Assembly (NCBI RefSeq): GCF_000153925.1
Contig: NZ_DS264345.1
Span: 1-64,000, forward strand
Source of the DNA: [Ruminococcus] torques ATCC 27756
Lineage (GTDB): Bacteria; Bacillota; Clostridia; Lachnospirales; Lachnospiraceae
Length of the DNA stretch: 64,000 bases
Direction of reading: 5' to 3'
In this document: positions 35,215-44,297 of the stretch, piece by piece
How positions within the stretch are numbered: the first letter of the stretch is position 1
Layout: each line of letters opens with the position of its first letter
The notes under the pieces: generated by a model
What the model was told of the DNA's origin: nothing
Database searches by the model: none
What the model saw: the letters and a program-made list of their open reading frames with translations, nothing else
Translations under genes and position numbers: made by a program

Positions 35215-38200
35215 ATGTCATTACAATTTATTATGGGAAATTCCGGAAGCGGAAAATCTTACTGTTTATATGATACGGTTGTTCGGGAAGCGATTGAAAA
35301 TCCTGACAAGAATTATCTTGTCATCGTTCCCGAGCAGTTTACGATGCAGACACAAAAAGATCTCTGTCTTGCGCATCCAAAAGGCGGGATCATGAATATT
35401 GATGTGTTAAGTTTCGGGCGTCTGGCGTACCGCGTTTTTGAAGAGGTGGGTCAGGATGCCCGTGTTGTGCTTGATGATGAAGGAAAAAATCTTGTTTTGC
35501 GCAAAATTGCGGGCGAGTGTGAAAAAGATCTGAAGGTCTTTAAGGGAAACCTGAAAAAACAAGGTTATATAAGCGAAGTGAAGTCTGTTCTTTCGGAATT
35601 TGCGCAGTATGGCGTAGACTTTGAACGTTTGGATGATTTTATGAAAGAAGTGCCGCCTGAAAGTTATCTGCATTATAAACTGGATGATATCCGAACTATA
35701 TATGAAAAATTTGAAGAGTATTTAAGTGAAAAATACATTACAAAAGAAGAAATGCTCGATGTGCTCAGCGACGCTGTTCCGTATTCCGATATTTTAAAAG
35801 GAAGCGTGGTGGCGATGGACGGGTTTACAGGTTTTACGCCTGTACAAAACCGTTTGATCGGTGAGCTTTTTTCAGTGTGCGAAAAAGTGATGATCACAGT
35901 GACGATGGACGGAAGAGAAAATCCGTATGTATATGAACATCCGTATCAGATTTTTGCGCTCGGCAAACAGATGGTCACATCTCTTATGAAGATTGCGGGT
36001 GAGAAAAAAACAGAGATTGAAGAACCGATATGTTTGTTTGAAAGGCCGGTGTATCGTTTTCGGGATTGTTCGGAAATGGCGTTTTTGGAAACGGAACTAT
36101 TCCGGTATTCAGGCGCAAAATATAACGGAAGCTGTGAGTCTGTATCGCTGCATGAAGTGCGCTCTCCGGGAAAAGAGGCAAAGTATGTAGCAGAAAGTAT
36201 CAGGCGGTTAGTGAGGACAAAAGGATACCGATACAGAGACATTGCCGTGATCGCGTCAGATATGAATGTGTATGCGGATGTGTTGGAAAAAGCATGTGCT
36301 TCTTTTGACATACCTGTGTTTATGGATCATAAGAAAAGTATTCTTCTGAATTCTTTTGTAGAGTATGTCCGCAGCCTTCTGGGGATGATACAGGAAAATT
36401 TTACTTATGAAAGCGTATTTCGTTATTTAAGATCCGGATATTGTGAATTTACGGAAGATGAGATCGACCGATTGGAAAACTACTGTCTTGCGCTGGGGAT
36501 AAAGGGATATAAAAAATGGCAGCAGGCATGGGCGAGGAAAACGAAAGAGGCGGATGAGGAAGAAGTGGAAAAGTTAAATCATCTGCGCGTGAAATTTGTC
36601 GAAAAGATCGATCCGCTTATGTTCGTTTCAAGACAGAAAAAAAAGACGGTGCTTGACATTACGCTTGCGGTATATGAATTTATCGCAGGAGAGCATCTTC
36701 AGGAGAAATTGGAACAACAGCAGAAATTTTTCGCAGAACAGGGAGAACTTACACTTGCAAAAGAATATGAGCAGATCTACCGGATCGTCATGGAGTTGTT
36801 TGACAAGTTTTCGGAACTGTTAGGCGACGAGCCGATTACGCTGAAAGAATACTGCGAGCTTCTTGACGCCGGATTTGAAGAGGCGAAAGTGGGAGTGATT
36901 CCTCCGAGCATTGACCAGGTTGTGATCGGAGACGTAGAGCGTACAAGAATGAAAGATATCCGCGCCTTGTTTTTTGTCGGAGCGAACGATGTGCTTTTGC
37001 CGGGCAATGCGGGAACGGGCGGCATTTTGTCTGAGCGGGACAGAGAAAAATTCAAAGAGAAAGATATCTCGTTGTCGCCCGGACCGAAGGAAAAAATCTA
37101 TATACAGAAATTTTATTTATATACGGCGCTGACAAAACCGACGGAACTTCTAAGCCTGTCATGGTCAAAGGTGTCGGGGGAGGGAAAATCTCTGCGTCCG
37201 GCGTATTTGATACAGGAGCTTCGCAGGCTGTTTCCGAATCTGTCCGTTGTCGATGAAGAAAACAGAAAGCTTAGCGACAGAGAGATCACCCGAAGAGGGG
37301 GGATCGAGAAAGTGGCAAAAGGAATTTGCAGCCGCCGTCTCGGGCTGGATAATGAGTGGAAAGAGTTGTATACATGGTTTCAAAAAGACGGAAGAAATAA
37401 AAAAGAGATCGAAAGTATTTTGAATGCAGGTTTTCTGCATAAAACAGATACGAGGCTTGCACCGGAACTGACAAAAGAACTTTATAGTGATCGAAATCGC
37501 GTCAGTGTGACAAGACTGGAAAAATTTGCGTCTTGTGCATATGCTCATTTTTTAAGTTACGGACTGCGGCTTTCAGACCGGGAAGAATATGGGTTTGAGG
37601 CGCTTGATCTCGGAAATATCGCGCACAAGTCTTTGGAGACGTTTTCCAAAAAGGCGGATGCGCAGAAAATGAAATGGCAGGAAATACCGGAAGCTCTTCG
37701 TGACGAGATGATCGATGAGAGTGTGGAAGAAAGCGTAATAGATTATGGGAATACAGTTCTTTTCAGTTCGGCGCGAAATGAATATATGATCACTCGGATC
37801 AAACGTCTTATCCGAACTTCTGTGTGGGCGCTGACAAAGCAGATAGAAAAAGGAGACTTTCTTCCAAGCGGGTACGAGATGCAGTTCGGAAGCGGGAAGA
37901 TTGACCGAATCGATACATGTTTTGACAATGACTGTGTTTATGTCAAAGTGACAGATTATAAAACGGGAATGAAAAGTTTTGATATTACGGCGTTGTATCA
38001 TGGTCTGCAAATGCAGCTTCCGGTATATCTGAACGCGGCTTTGGATGTAGAGCAAAGAAAACATCCTCATAAAACGATCGTCCCGGCAGGAATATTTTAT
38101 TATCGGATACAAGATCCGATCGTTTCGGAAGAAAAAACTCAGGATGCCGTGGAGAGAAGTATTTTAAAAGAATTAAAGCAGGATGGGCTAGTTAACGGGG

Positions 38201-38610
38201 ATGATATGGTGATTTCGCATTTGGAGAAAGAACTTTCGGGGAATTCGCTCCTTTTTCCAATAGGAAGAAATAAAGACGGTTCATTGAGTAAAACGTCTCA
38301 CGCGCTTCCGGAAGAACTGTTTCGGCTAGTACTTTCTTTTGCGAAACGAAAAGAAGAGTCGGTCAAAGACCGAATGTATGACGGAGAAGTTTCCGCCTCT
38401 CCGTATGAGATGGGAGAAACTACAGGATGTGATTACTGTCCGTACAGAGATATATGTGGGTTCGATCCGCGTCTTGAAGGATGTAGTTACCGCAGGCTGG
38501 AGAGATATTCTTCAGACGATGCGGTGAAAAAGATGCGGGAGGCTTTGGAAGAAAATGTCAGCCGGGACGCTTCGGAAAACGAGCAAAGCGGGAAAGGCAG
38601 GGAAGGATAA
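35215..38610 (+). CDS. addB: ATP-dependent helicase/deoxyribonuclease subunit B
   Basis: 1131 residues. A P-loop FIMGNSGSGKSYCL lies at the N-terminus and helicase-like segments follow. The C-terminal nuclease has GKIDRID and VTDYKTG (about 897-917). Four cysteines, one near 773 (FASCAYAHF) and three near 1072-1090 (CDYC..DIC..EGC), match the AddB iron-sulfur staple. With AddA it forms the RecBCD-equivalent enzyme that resects double-strand breaks and responds to Chi. It is three bases from addA. Confidence 0.95.
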   Translation: MSLQFIMGNSGSGKSYCLYDTVVREAIENPDKNYLVIVPEQFTMQTQKDLCLAHPKGGIMNIDVLSFGRLAYRVFEEVGQDARVVLDDEGKNLVLRKIAGECEKDLKVFKGNLKKQGYISEVKSVLSEFAQYGVDFERLDDFMKEVPPESYLHYKLDDIRTIYEKFEEYLSEKYITKEEMLDVLSDAVPYSDILKGSVVAMDGFTGFTPVQNRLIGELFSVCEKVMITVTMDGRENPYVYEHPYQIFALGKQMVTSLMKIAGEKKTEIEEPICLFERPVYRFRDCSEMAFLETELFRYSGAKYNGSCESVSLHEVRSPGKEAKYVAESIRRLVRTKGYRYRDIAVIASDMNVYADVLEKACASFDIPVFMDHKKSILLNSFVEYVRSLLGMIQENFTYESVFRYLRSGYCEFTEDEIDRLENYCLALGIKGYKKWQQAWARKTKEADEEEVEKLNHLRVKFVEKIDPLMFVSRQKKKTVLDITLAVYEFIAGEHLQEKLEQQQKFFAEQGELTLAKEYEQIYRIVMELFDKFSELLGDEPITLKEYCELLDAGFEEAKVGVIPPSIDQVVIGDVERTRMKDIRALFFVGANDVLLPGNAGTGGILSERDREKFKEKDISLSPGPKEKIYIQKFYLYTALTKPTELLSLSWSKVSGEGKSLRPAYLIQELRRLFPNLSVVDEENRKLSDREITRRGGIEKVAKGICSRRLGLDNEWKELYTWFQKDGRNKKEIESILNAGFLHKTDTRLAPELTKELYSDRNRVSVTRLEKFASCAYAHFLSYGLRLSDREEYGFEALDLGNIAHKSLETFSKKADAQKMKWQEIPEALRDEMIDESVEESVIDYGNTVLFSSARNEYMITRIKRLIRTSVWALTKQIEKGDFLPSGYEMQFGSGKIDRIDTCFDNDCVYVKVTDYKTGMKSFDITALYHGLQMQLPVYLNAALDVEQRKHPHKTIVPAGIFYYRIQDPIVSEEKTQDAVERSILKELKQDGLVNGDDMVISHLEKELSGNSLLFPIGRNKDGSLSKTSHALPEELFRLVLSFAKRKEESVKDRMYDGEVSASPYEMGETTGCDYCPYRDICGFDPRLEGCSYRRLERYSSDDAVKKMREALEENVSRDASENEQSGKGREG

Positions 38611-38612
38611 GA

Positions 38613-41600
38613 ATGGGCGTGAAATGGACAAAACAGCAGCAAAAGGTCATAGATCTGCGAAATCGTAATATTCTTGTATCTGCGGCGGCAGGATCGGGAA
38701 AGACAGCCGTTCTCGTAGAACGTATTATTCAAAAGATCACAGATGAGCAAAGTCCTGTCGATGTGGACAGACTTTTGATTGTGACATTTACAGAAGCGGC
38801 GGCAGCAGAGATGAAGGACAGGATCAGAGAAGCGATCGAGAAAAAGCTGGAAGAAAATCCGGGAAACGTACATCTGGAGAGGCAGGCTACGTTAGTTCAC
38901 AGTGCGCCGATCACGACGATACACAGTTTTTGTCTGTCTGTGATAAGGGAACATTTTCATGTGATCGATCTTGATCCGGGATTTCGGATCGGAGAAGACG
39001 GAGAATTAAAACTTTTAAAACAAGACGTTCTCGATGAATTGCTTGAAGAGTGTTATTCCAAAGGAGAGGAAGAGTTCCTTTCCTTTACAGAGCGGTTTGG
39101 AACAGGGAAAAATGACCGGAAGATCGAAGGGATCATTTTAAAATTATACGAATATTCCGGCAGTTATCCAAGACCGGAACAGTGGCTTGACCGTTGTGCT
39201 GCGGTATATACAGAAGAAGAGGCGGCGGAAGCGATGATACGGCGGGCAAAAGAACACGTTCTTATTCGGATCGAAGAACCGGAAAAACTGATCCGCAGAG
39301 GATTGAAAATATGTGAGGAGCCGGATGGACCGTATATGTATGCGGATATGCTGGAAGAGGATCTTCGTGGAATAGAGAAGATAAGAAAATGCAGTGATTT
39401 TGCAGAAATGTATGACGCGGCTGATCGGTTTGTATGGAAAACGCTTTCGAGAAAAAAAGATGACAGTGTATCGGCTGAAAAAAGAGAGTCCGTAAAGGCG
39501 TTGAGAGAACAGGCAAAAAAGGCGATTGCCGGGGTGAAGGAAACTTATTTTTACGCGCCGGAAAGCGTATGGAAAGAGGACATGGTTTCGGCGGGAGAGT
39601 CTGTGAAAACGCTCGTATCTTTGGTAAAGCTGTTCGCAGAAAAGTTTGCGGAAAAGAAGCGCGGCAGAAATATGATAGATTTTAACGATATGGAACGGTT
39701 TGCGCTTGATATACTGACTGAAGAAAAAAACGGAGAACTTGTTCCGTCTGCCGTAGCCGGAGAATATGCAAAACAGTTTGAAGAAATTATGATCGACGAA
39801 TATCAGGACAGTAATTTTGTACAGGAGACGATCCTGACAAGCGTATCGGGACAGGCAGAAGGAAAAAATAATATTTTTATGGTAGGCGATGTAAAGCAGA
39901 GCATTTACAGCTTCCGTCTTTCAAGACCTGAACTGTTTATGCAAAAATATAACACATACAGTTTAGAAGACAGTGACAGACAGAGGATCGATCTGCATAA
40001 AAACTTCAGAAGCAGAGGAGAAGTTCTGGACAGTGTCAATTATATCTTCCGACGTATTATGAAAAAAGAAATGGGCGGAATCGAATATGATGACAGCGCG
40101 GCGCTTTATCTTGGGGCGAAGTTTCCGAAAACAGAAGAAATTGAGGCAAAACGATACATATCGTCAGAATGTGAAAGAAACACAGATCTTTTCAAGACGG
40201 AGCTTTTGATCTTAAAAGACCGCGATAAAGAAGCGGAAAACGTACGTCGGTCAGAAGCGAGGATGATCGCGCGCAGAATTAAAAGTTTGATGCGCGGCGG
40301 GGTTGTGTCGGATAAAAAAACAGGGGAATATCGTCCGGTGCAGTATAAAGATATTGTGATTTTGACAAGAAGTGTGAAAGGATGGGCAGAAGATTTTTCG
40401 GCAGTCCTTGCAGAAGAAGGGATTCCCGCATATTCTGTAAGCAGGGAAGGGTATTTTGAAACTTATGAAGTGAGCGTATTGCTTGACTATCTTAAAATAC
40501 TCGATAACGGAAGGCAGGATCTCCCGCTTGCGGCGGTTCTGGCGTCGCCTTTGGGAAATCTTCTGACAGAAGATATGGCAAAGATCAGAGTCGCATATCC
40601 CGACGTACCGTTTCATGAAAGCGCGCGGATGTACGCGTCGGAAGAAGCACAGGATCCGGTCTTGAAAGATCGTCTGATGAGATTTTTCAGTCAGGTGGAT
40701 CATTTCAGAAAAAAAGTGTCGTATACTCCGATTCATGATCTGTTGACGGAGATTATAGAAGAAACAGGTTTCGGTATATACATTTCGGCGATGGAAGGCG
40801 GAGTGCAAAGAGCCGCAAACGTAGAGATGCTGGTGGAAAAAGCAAAGGCGTTTGAAGGAACAAGCTACAAAGGATTGTTTCATTTTGTGCGGTATATCGA
40901 ACAACTGAAAAAATATGACGTTGATTACGGAGAAGCCGGGATCATGGATGAACAGGCGGATACGGTAAGGATCATGAGTATTCATAAGAGTAAAGGTTTG
41001 GAATTTCCGGTTGTTTTTGCGGCAGGTATGGGAAAACAATTTAATACACAGGATACGAAAAGCAGCATGATCCTTCATCCTGAATGGGGCATTGGGATTG
41101 ATAAGATCGATCTGAAACGGAGGACAAAAGCGCCTACATTTTTGAAAAAGCTGATTCGGGAAGAGGCAATGTATGAAATGTGGGCAGAGGAGATGCGCAT
41201 TCTGTATGTAGCGTTGACAAGAGCAAAGGAAAAACTGATCATGACAGGGGTTTTGCCGGATCGTTTCATTATGCGCTCCGGCAAAGACGGAGTTATCACG
41301 GCAGGTGCAAAATCATATTTCGACTGGATCATACCGGCTCTTTGGTCTGAAGAGGAGGAGGCGGCGTTAGAAGATGCGCCTGTCTGCATTTTTCAGTATA
41401 CAGGAAATGACATAGGAGCAGATATTTTACAGGTGAAGTCAGAACAGTTGGCGCTTGACGTATTGAAACACTGGGATGTGACAAAAGTGTATGATCCGGA
41501 AATACGAAAATGTCTGGATGAACAGGCAGATTACGTTTATCCGTATTATTCGGAAGGCGGTATGAAAATGAAGTTTACCGTATCGGAGCTGAAAAAAAGA

Positions 41601-42206
41601 AAGGCGCTGCAAGAAGAAGCGGGAGAGGAAATGTATAAAGAACCACAGACGGTTCCTCTTCTTCCCCGTTTTATAAAAGAGGAAGAAACTCTTTCCGGCG
41701 CTTCACGGGGAAGCGCATATCACAAGTTTTTAGAACTGCTTGATTTTGCAAAAGAATACGAAGCAGATGATCTGGAAGCAGAGGTGGAAAGGCTTGCGGA
41801 AGATGGACGTTTATCGAGGGAAATGGCAGAATGTATTGAGACAGAAGATATGATGCGGTTTCTTCGGACTAAGAGCGGAGTGCGGATGTTACAGGCGGCA
41901 AGGAACAGAAAACTTTATAAAGAGCAGCCTTTTGTGATCAGCGTGAATGCATCGGAGATCTATCAGGGAGATCTGTCCGGGGAAAAGATATTAGTGCAGG
42001 GGATTATCGACGTTTATTTTGAAGAAGAAGACGGACTTGTCGTGCTTGATTATAAGACGGATCAGGTGAAAAGCAGAAAAGAACTTGTGGAAAAATATCA
42101 TGCGCAGCTTGAATATTATGCACATGCCCTGTCTCAGCTTACGGGAAAAACTGTAAAAGAGAAGATTATTTATTCGTTTACTTTAAAAGAGGAGATCATC
42201 GTATGA
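38613..42206 (+). CDS. addA: ATP-dependent helicase/nuclease subunit A
   Basis: A 1197-residue UvrD-like helicase-nuclease. Q-motif and Walker A VSAAAGSGKTAVLVERI lie near 20-36, Walker B IMIDEYQDSN near 394, motif VI VALTRAKEKL near 868, and the C-terminal nuclease motif VLDYKTDQVKSRKELVEKY with LDYK near 1144-1150. All expected motifs appear intact, so AddAB should be active in recombinational repair. The stop overlaps the next small gene by four bases. Confidence 0.96.
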   Translation: MGVKWTKQQQKVIDLRNRNILVSAAAGSGKTAVLVERIIQKITDEQSPVDVDRLLIVTFTEAAAAEMKDRIREAIEKKLEENPGNVHLERQATLVHSAPITTIHSFCLSVIREHFHVIDLDPGFRIGEDGELKLLKQDVLDELLEECYSKGEEEFLSFTERFGTGKNDRKIEGIILKLYEYSGSYPRPEQWLDRCAAVYTEEEAAEAMIRRAKEHVLIRIEEPEKLIRRGLKICEEPDGPYMYADMLEEDLRGIEKIRKCSDFAEMYDAADRFVWKTLSRKKDDSVSAEKRESVKALREQAKKAIAGVKETYFYAPESVWKEDMVSAGESVKTLVSLVKLFAEKFAEKKRGRNMIDFNDMERFALDILTEEKNGELVPSAVAGEYAKQFEEIMIDEYQDSNFVQETILTSVSGQAEGKNNIFMVGDVKQSIYSFRLSRPELFMQKYNTYSLEDSDRQRIDLHKNFRSRGEVLDSVNYIFRRIMKKEMGGIEYDDSAALYLGAKFPKTEEIEAKRYISSECERNTDLFKTELLILKDRDKEAENVRRSEARMIARRIKSLMRGGVVSDKKTGEYRPVQYKDIVILTRSVKGWAEDFSAVLAEEGIPAYSVSREGYFETYEVSVLLDYLKILDNGRQDLPLAAVLASPLGNLLTEDMAKIRVAYPDVPFHESARMYASEEAQDPVLKDRLMRFFSQVDHFRKKVSYTPIHDLLTEIIEETGFGIYISAMEGGVQRAANVEMLVEKAKAFEGTSYKGLFHFVRYIEQLKKYDVDYGEAGIMDEQADTVRIMSIHKSKGLEFPVVFAAGMGKQFNTQDTKSSMILHPEWGIGIDKIDLKRRTKAPTFLKKLIREEAMYEMWAEEMRILYVALTRAKEKLIMTGVLPDRFIMRSGKDGVITAGAKSYFDWIIPALWSEEEEAALEDAPVCIFQYTGNDIGADILQVKSEQLALDVLKHWDVTKVYDPEIRKCLDEQADYVYPYYSEGGMKMKFTVSELKKRKALQEEAGEEMYKEPQTVPLLPRFIKEEETLSGASRGSAYHKFLELLDFAKEYEADDLEAEVERLAEDGRLSREMAECIETEDMMRFLRTKSGVRMLQAARNRKLYKEQPFVISVNASEIYQGDLSGEKILVQGIIDVYFEEEDGLVVLDYKTDQVKSRKELVEKYHAQLEYYAHALSQLTGKTVKEKIIYSFTLKEEIIV

Positions 42207-42469
42207 AGATTTTGATGTATTGTTTGCTCGCATTAAATGTTGGGGTATGGCTGATGTACGGTATAGATAAGTGGAAAGCAAAATCGGGAAGATGGCGGAT
42301 TCCCGAAAAAGTTCTTCTGCTTGCGGCGTTTGCAGGCGGTTCGGTTGGAGCTTTAGCAGGAATGATGATGTTCAGGCATAAAACAAAGAAAGCAAAATTT
42401 GTCATCAGCGTACCGATATTTTTTGTGATCCATTGTGTGATAGCCGGATATGTGCTTTTGAATTATTAA
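42203..42469 (+). CDS. DUF1294 family membrane protein
   Basis: 88 residues with three hydrophobic segments. MYGIDKWKAKSGRWRIPEKVLLLAA and GGSVGALAGMMMFRHKTKKAKF form the DUF1294 signature. Function unknown. It is coupled to addA through an ATGA overlap, a frequent arrangement in these bacteria without a known functional link. Confidence 0.9.
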   Translation: MKILMYCLLALNVGVWLMYGIDKWKAKSGRWRIPEKVLLLAAFAGGSVGALAGMMMFRHKTKKAKFVISVPIFFVIHCVIAGYVLLNY

Positions 42470-42477
42470 AGAACAAT

Positions 42478-42642
42478 GTAACAGTTCAGCCCGCGCCATT
42501 CGTAAAACCGCACTGCGTGCTTATTGTGGCTGCCGCCACTGTTTTACTCATAAAAAGGCGCTAAGCACATACAGATGTCCGCTTGCAAAAATATGCAAGC
42601 ATGTTTTGTGCTTCCTGTACATCTGTATGGATGAACTGTTAC
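42478..42642. repeat. ~165 bp structured dispersed repeat, copy B
   Basis: Bounded by gtaacagttca and its reverse complement tgaactgttac. Internal dyads include catacagatgt / acatctgtatg (11 bp, perfect), taaaac / gttttac and cttgca / tgcaag. It matches copy A at 20510 along its full length. It lies in the gap between the addAB unit and the MerR gene and has no coding potential. Confidence 0.85.
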
Positions 42643-42663
42643 GAAAAAATATGTCAGATGCTC

Positions 42664-42694
42664 TTGACTTTGACGTAACGTCAAGTAATATACT
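42664..42694 (+). promoter_or_regulatory. MerR-type promoter and operator
   Basis: TTGACT at 42664-42669 and TATACT at 42689-42694 are separated by 19 bases. The spacer is filled by the near-perfect dyad TTGACGTAACGTCAA (42670-42684). The long spacer with a central dyad is the hallmark of MerR-family activation, so the downstream regulator probably controls itself. Confidence 0.85.
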
Positions 42695-42696
42695 TG

Positions 42697-42736
42697 CCCT
42701 AAGCTGATAGAAAAGAAAGAAAATATCGGCTTAGGG
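42697..42736 (+). promoter_or_regulatory. Leader hairpin of the MerR gene
   Basis: ccctaagctgata and tatcggcttaggg pair with one G-T pair and are followed by tatttt, ahead of the AGGAGG at 42746. Transcription is expected to start near 42701, so only about nine base pairs would form in RNA. It may act as a weak attenuator. Confidence 0.4.
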
Positions 42737-42759
42737 TATTTTAACAGGAGGTGAAAACG

Positions 42760-43524
42760 GTGAAGTGCGGCATTAAAGAAGTATCGGAACTAACAGGAGT
42801 GAGTGCGCGCACACTTCGTTATTATGATCAGATCGGATTGCTGAAACCATCAAAGACAAGTGAAGCCGGATATCGGTACTATGGAGAGCGGGAACTGGAG
42901 ATCCTGCAGCAGATTCTGTTTTACAAGGAACGGGGAATGGAACTAAAGCAGATCAAGAAGATCATCTATCAGAAAGACTTTGACATTATGGCGGCTTTGC
43001 GGGAACACCTTTTGGAACTTGAGGAAAAGAGAAACCATATGGAAGCTCTGATCCAAACAGTGGAACAGACGATACGTTCAATGAAAGGAGAATATGATAT
43101 GAGTGATCAGGAAAAATTTCAGGCGTTTAAAGAAAGAGTAGTTCGGGAAAATGAAGAAAAACACGGGGCGGAAATCCGCGAAAAATATGGCGATGAAGAG
43201 ATGGATGCCGCAAACAGGAAAGTTTTAGATATGACAGAGGAGGAATACGAGAGATTTCAAAATCTGGGTGAAGAAATCCGCATACAATTACAGGATGCGG
43301 TAAGAGGCGGAGCAAACCCGGAGGATGAATGCGGCAGGCGGATCGTCGCACTTCATAAAGAATGGCTTGGAAAGACATGGAAACAGTATACGAAAGAGGC
43401 GCATGCGGCAATCGGCAATCTCTATATCAGCGACGAGAGGTTTAAAATGTATTATGATAAAGAAGTGAATGGATGTGCAAAGTTTCTCGAATCTGCAATT
43501 CGATATTGGGTTGACCGGGTATAA
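42760..43524 (+). CDS. MerR-family regulator with TipAS drug-binding domain
   Basis: 254 residues from the GTG at 42760, eight bases after AGGAGG (the GTG at 42751 overlaps that site). An N-terminal MerR winged helix (IKEVSELTGVSARTLRYYDQIGLL, about 3-26) and a coiled coil (about 75-110) precede a C-terminal TipAS domain (about 140-250; HKEWLGKTWKQYTKEAHAAIGNLY). TipAL-type proteins bind thiopeptides or diverse drugs and activate their own promoter, which matches the 19-base-spacer promoter upstream. No efflux pump is adjacent. Confidence 0.9.
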   Translation: MKCGIKEVSELTGVSARTLRYYDQIGLLKPSKTSEAGYRYYGERELEILQQILFYKERGMELKQIKKIIYQKDFDIMAALREHLLELEEKRNHMEALIQTVEQTIRSMKGEYDMSDQEKFQAFKERVVRENEEKHGAEIREKYGDEEMDAANRKVLDMTEEEYERFQNLGEEIRIQLQDAVRGGANPEDECGRRIVALHKEWLGKTWKQYTKEAHAAIGNLYISDERFKMYYDKEVNGCAKFLESAIRYWVDRV

Positions 43525-43584
43525 GCGGAGCTGAACAGACGATTTACAGGGCGGCGATCAATGGTTTTTCCGGATAATATTGTA

Positions 43585-43615
43585 TTGACAAACTATATTA
43601 TACAAAATATAATAT
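43585..43615 (+). promoter_or_regulatory. Consensus promoter with PadR-type operator
   Basis: TTGACA at 43585-43590 and TATAAT at 43608-43613 are spaced exactly 17. The dyad ATATTATA and TATAATAT with a five-base centre (43595-43615) overlaps the spacer and -10 element, a natural site for repression by the PadR protein encoded next. Confidence 0.75.
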
Positions 43616-43657
43616 TACTCATATAATACAATGTCTTTGGCAAAAAAGGAGGAACAG

Positions 43658-43993
43658 ATGGTATTTCATACAGGAGCTGCCCTGTTGGATGCGATCGTAC
43701 TGGCAGTCGTATCTATGGAAGAAACGGGAACATATGGATACAGGATCACGCAGGATGTAAGAAAAGTGATCGACGTATCGGAATCGACATTGTATCCGGT
43801 TTTGCGAAGGCTTCAGAAAGATGAGTGTCTGGAAGTATATGATCGACAGTTTGAAGGCAGAAACAGACGGTATTATAAAGTGACCGAAAAGGGAATCGCG
43901 CAGTTGGATTTTTATAGGGAAGAGTGGAAAAATTATACATGTAAGATCAGCGATATCTTTGACGGAGCAGATCGGATGAATACGATTTGCTAA
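43658..43993 (+). CDS. PadR-family transcriptional regulator
   Basis: 111 residues from the ATG at 43658 with AAGGAGG upstream; an ATG at 43631 lacks a site. The winged helix shows GTYGYRITQDV, SESTLYPVLRRLQKDECLEVY and RRYYKVTEKG, the PadR pattern. The C-terminal helix is short, as in PadR-s1 proteins. These repress efflux or stress genes and often themselves; the overlapping dyad in its promoter supports autorepression. No obvious membrane target follows directly. Confidence 0.9.
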   Translation: MVFHTGAALLDAIVLAVVSMEETGTYGYRITQDVRKVIDVSESTLYPVLRRLQKDECLEVYDRQFEGRNRRYYKVTEKGIAQLDFYREEWKNYTCKISDIFDGADRMNTIC

Positions 43994-44033
43994 AACGGGC
44001 AATACTCCTTTGAAAGAAGAAAGGGGAAGTTGT

Positions 44034-44249
44034 ATGTCAGGGAAAAAATCAAAGACGATCGATCCGGCAAATCTTGATCCGGATGAAAAGCTGAAATATG
44101 AGGTGGCTGAGGAAATAGGGCTTCTCGATAAAGTGATGACGGAAGGCTGGAAATCACTTACATCAAAGGAGACAGGCAGGATCGGAGGATTAGTGACACG
44201 AAAGAAGAAGCAGCGATCCGGCGGGCAGAATATTTCTTTACAAAGATAG
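44034..44249 (+). CDS. Alpha/beta-type small acid-soluble spore protein
   Basis: 71 residues from the ATG at 44034, preceded by AAAGGGGAAG. The core KLKYEVAEEIGLLDKVMTEGW, then SKETGRIGGLVTRK, follows the SASP pattern, with KYEVA resembling the germination-protease cleavage site and the second conserved helix around GRIGG. SASPs coat and protect DNA in spores. It indicates a spore-forming host. The spacing to the PadR gene (about 40 bases) does not imply shared control, since spore genes normally use sigma-G promoters; none was clear. Confidence 0.75.
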   Translation: MSGKKSKTIDPANLDPDEKLKYEVAEEIGLLDKVMTEGWKSLTSKETGRIGGLVTRKKKQRSGGQNISLQR

Positions 44250-44297
44250 ACAAATTTGATAGAATTATACATCCGAGGGAGACGACAGGTGATGTGT

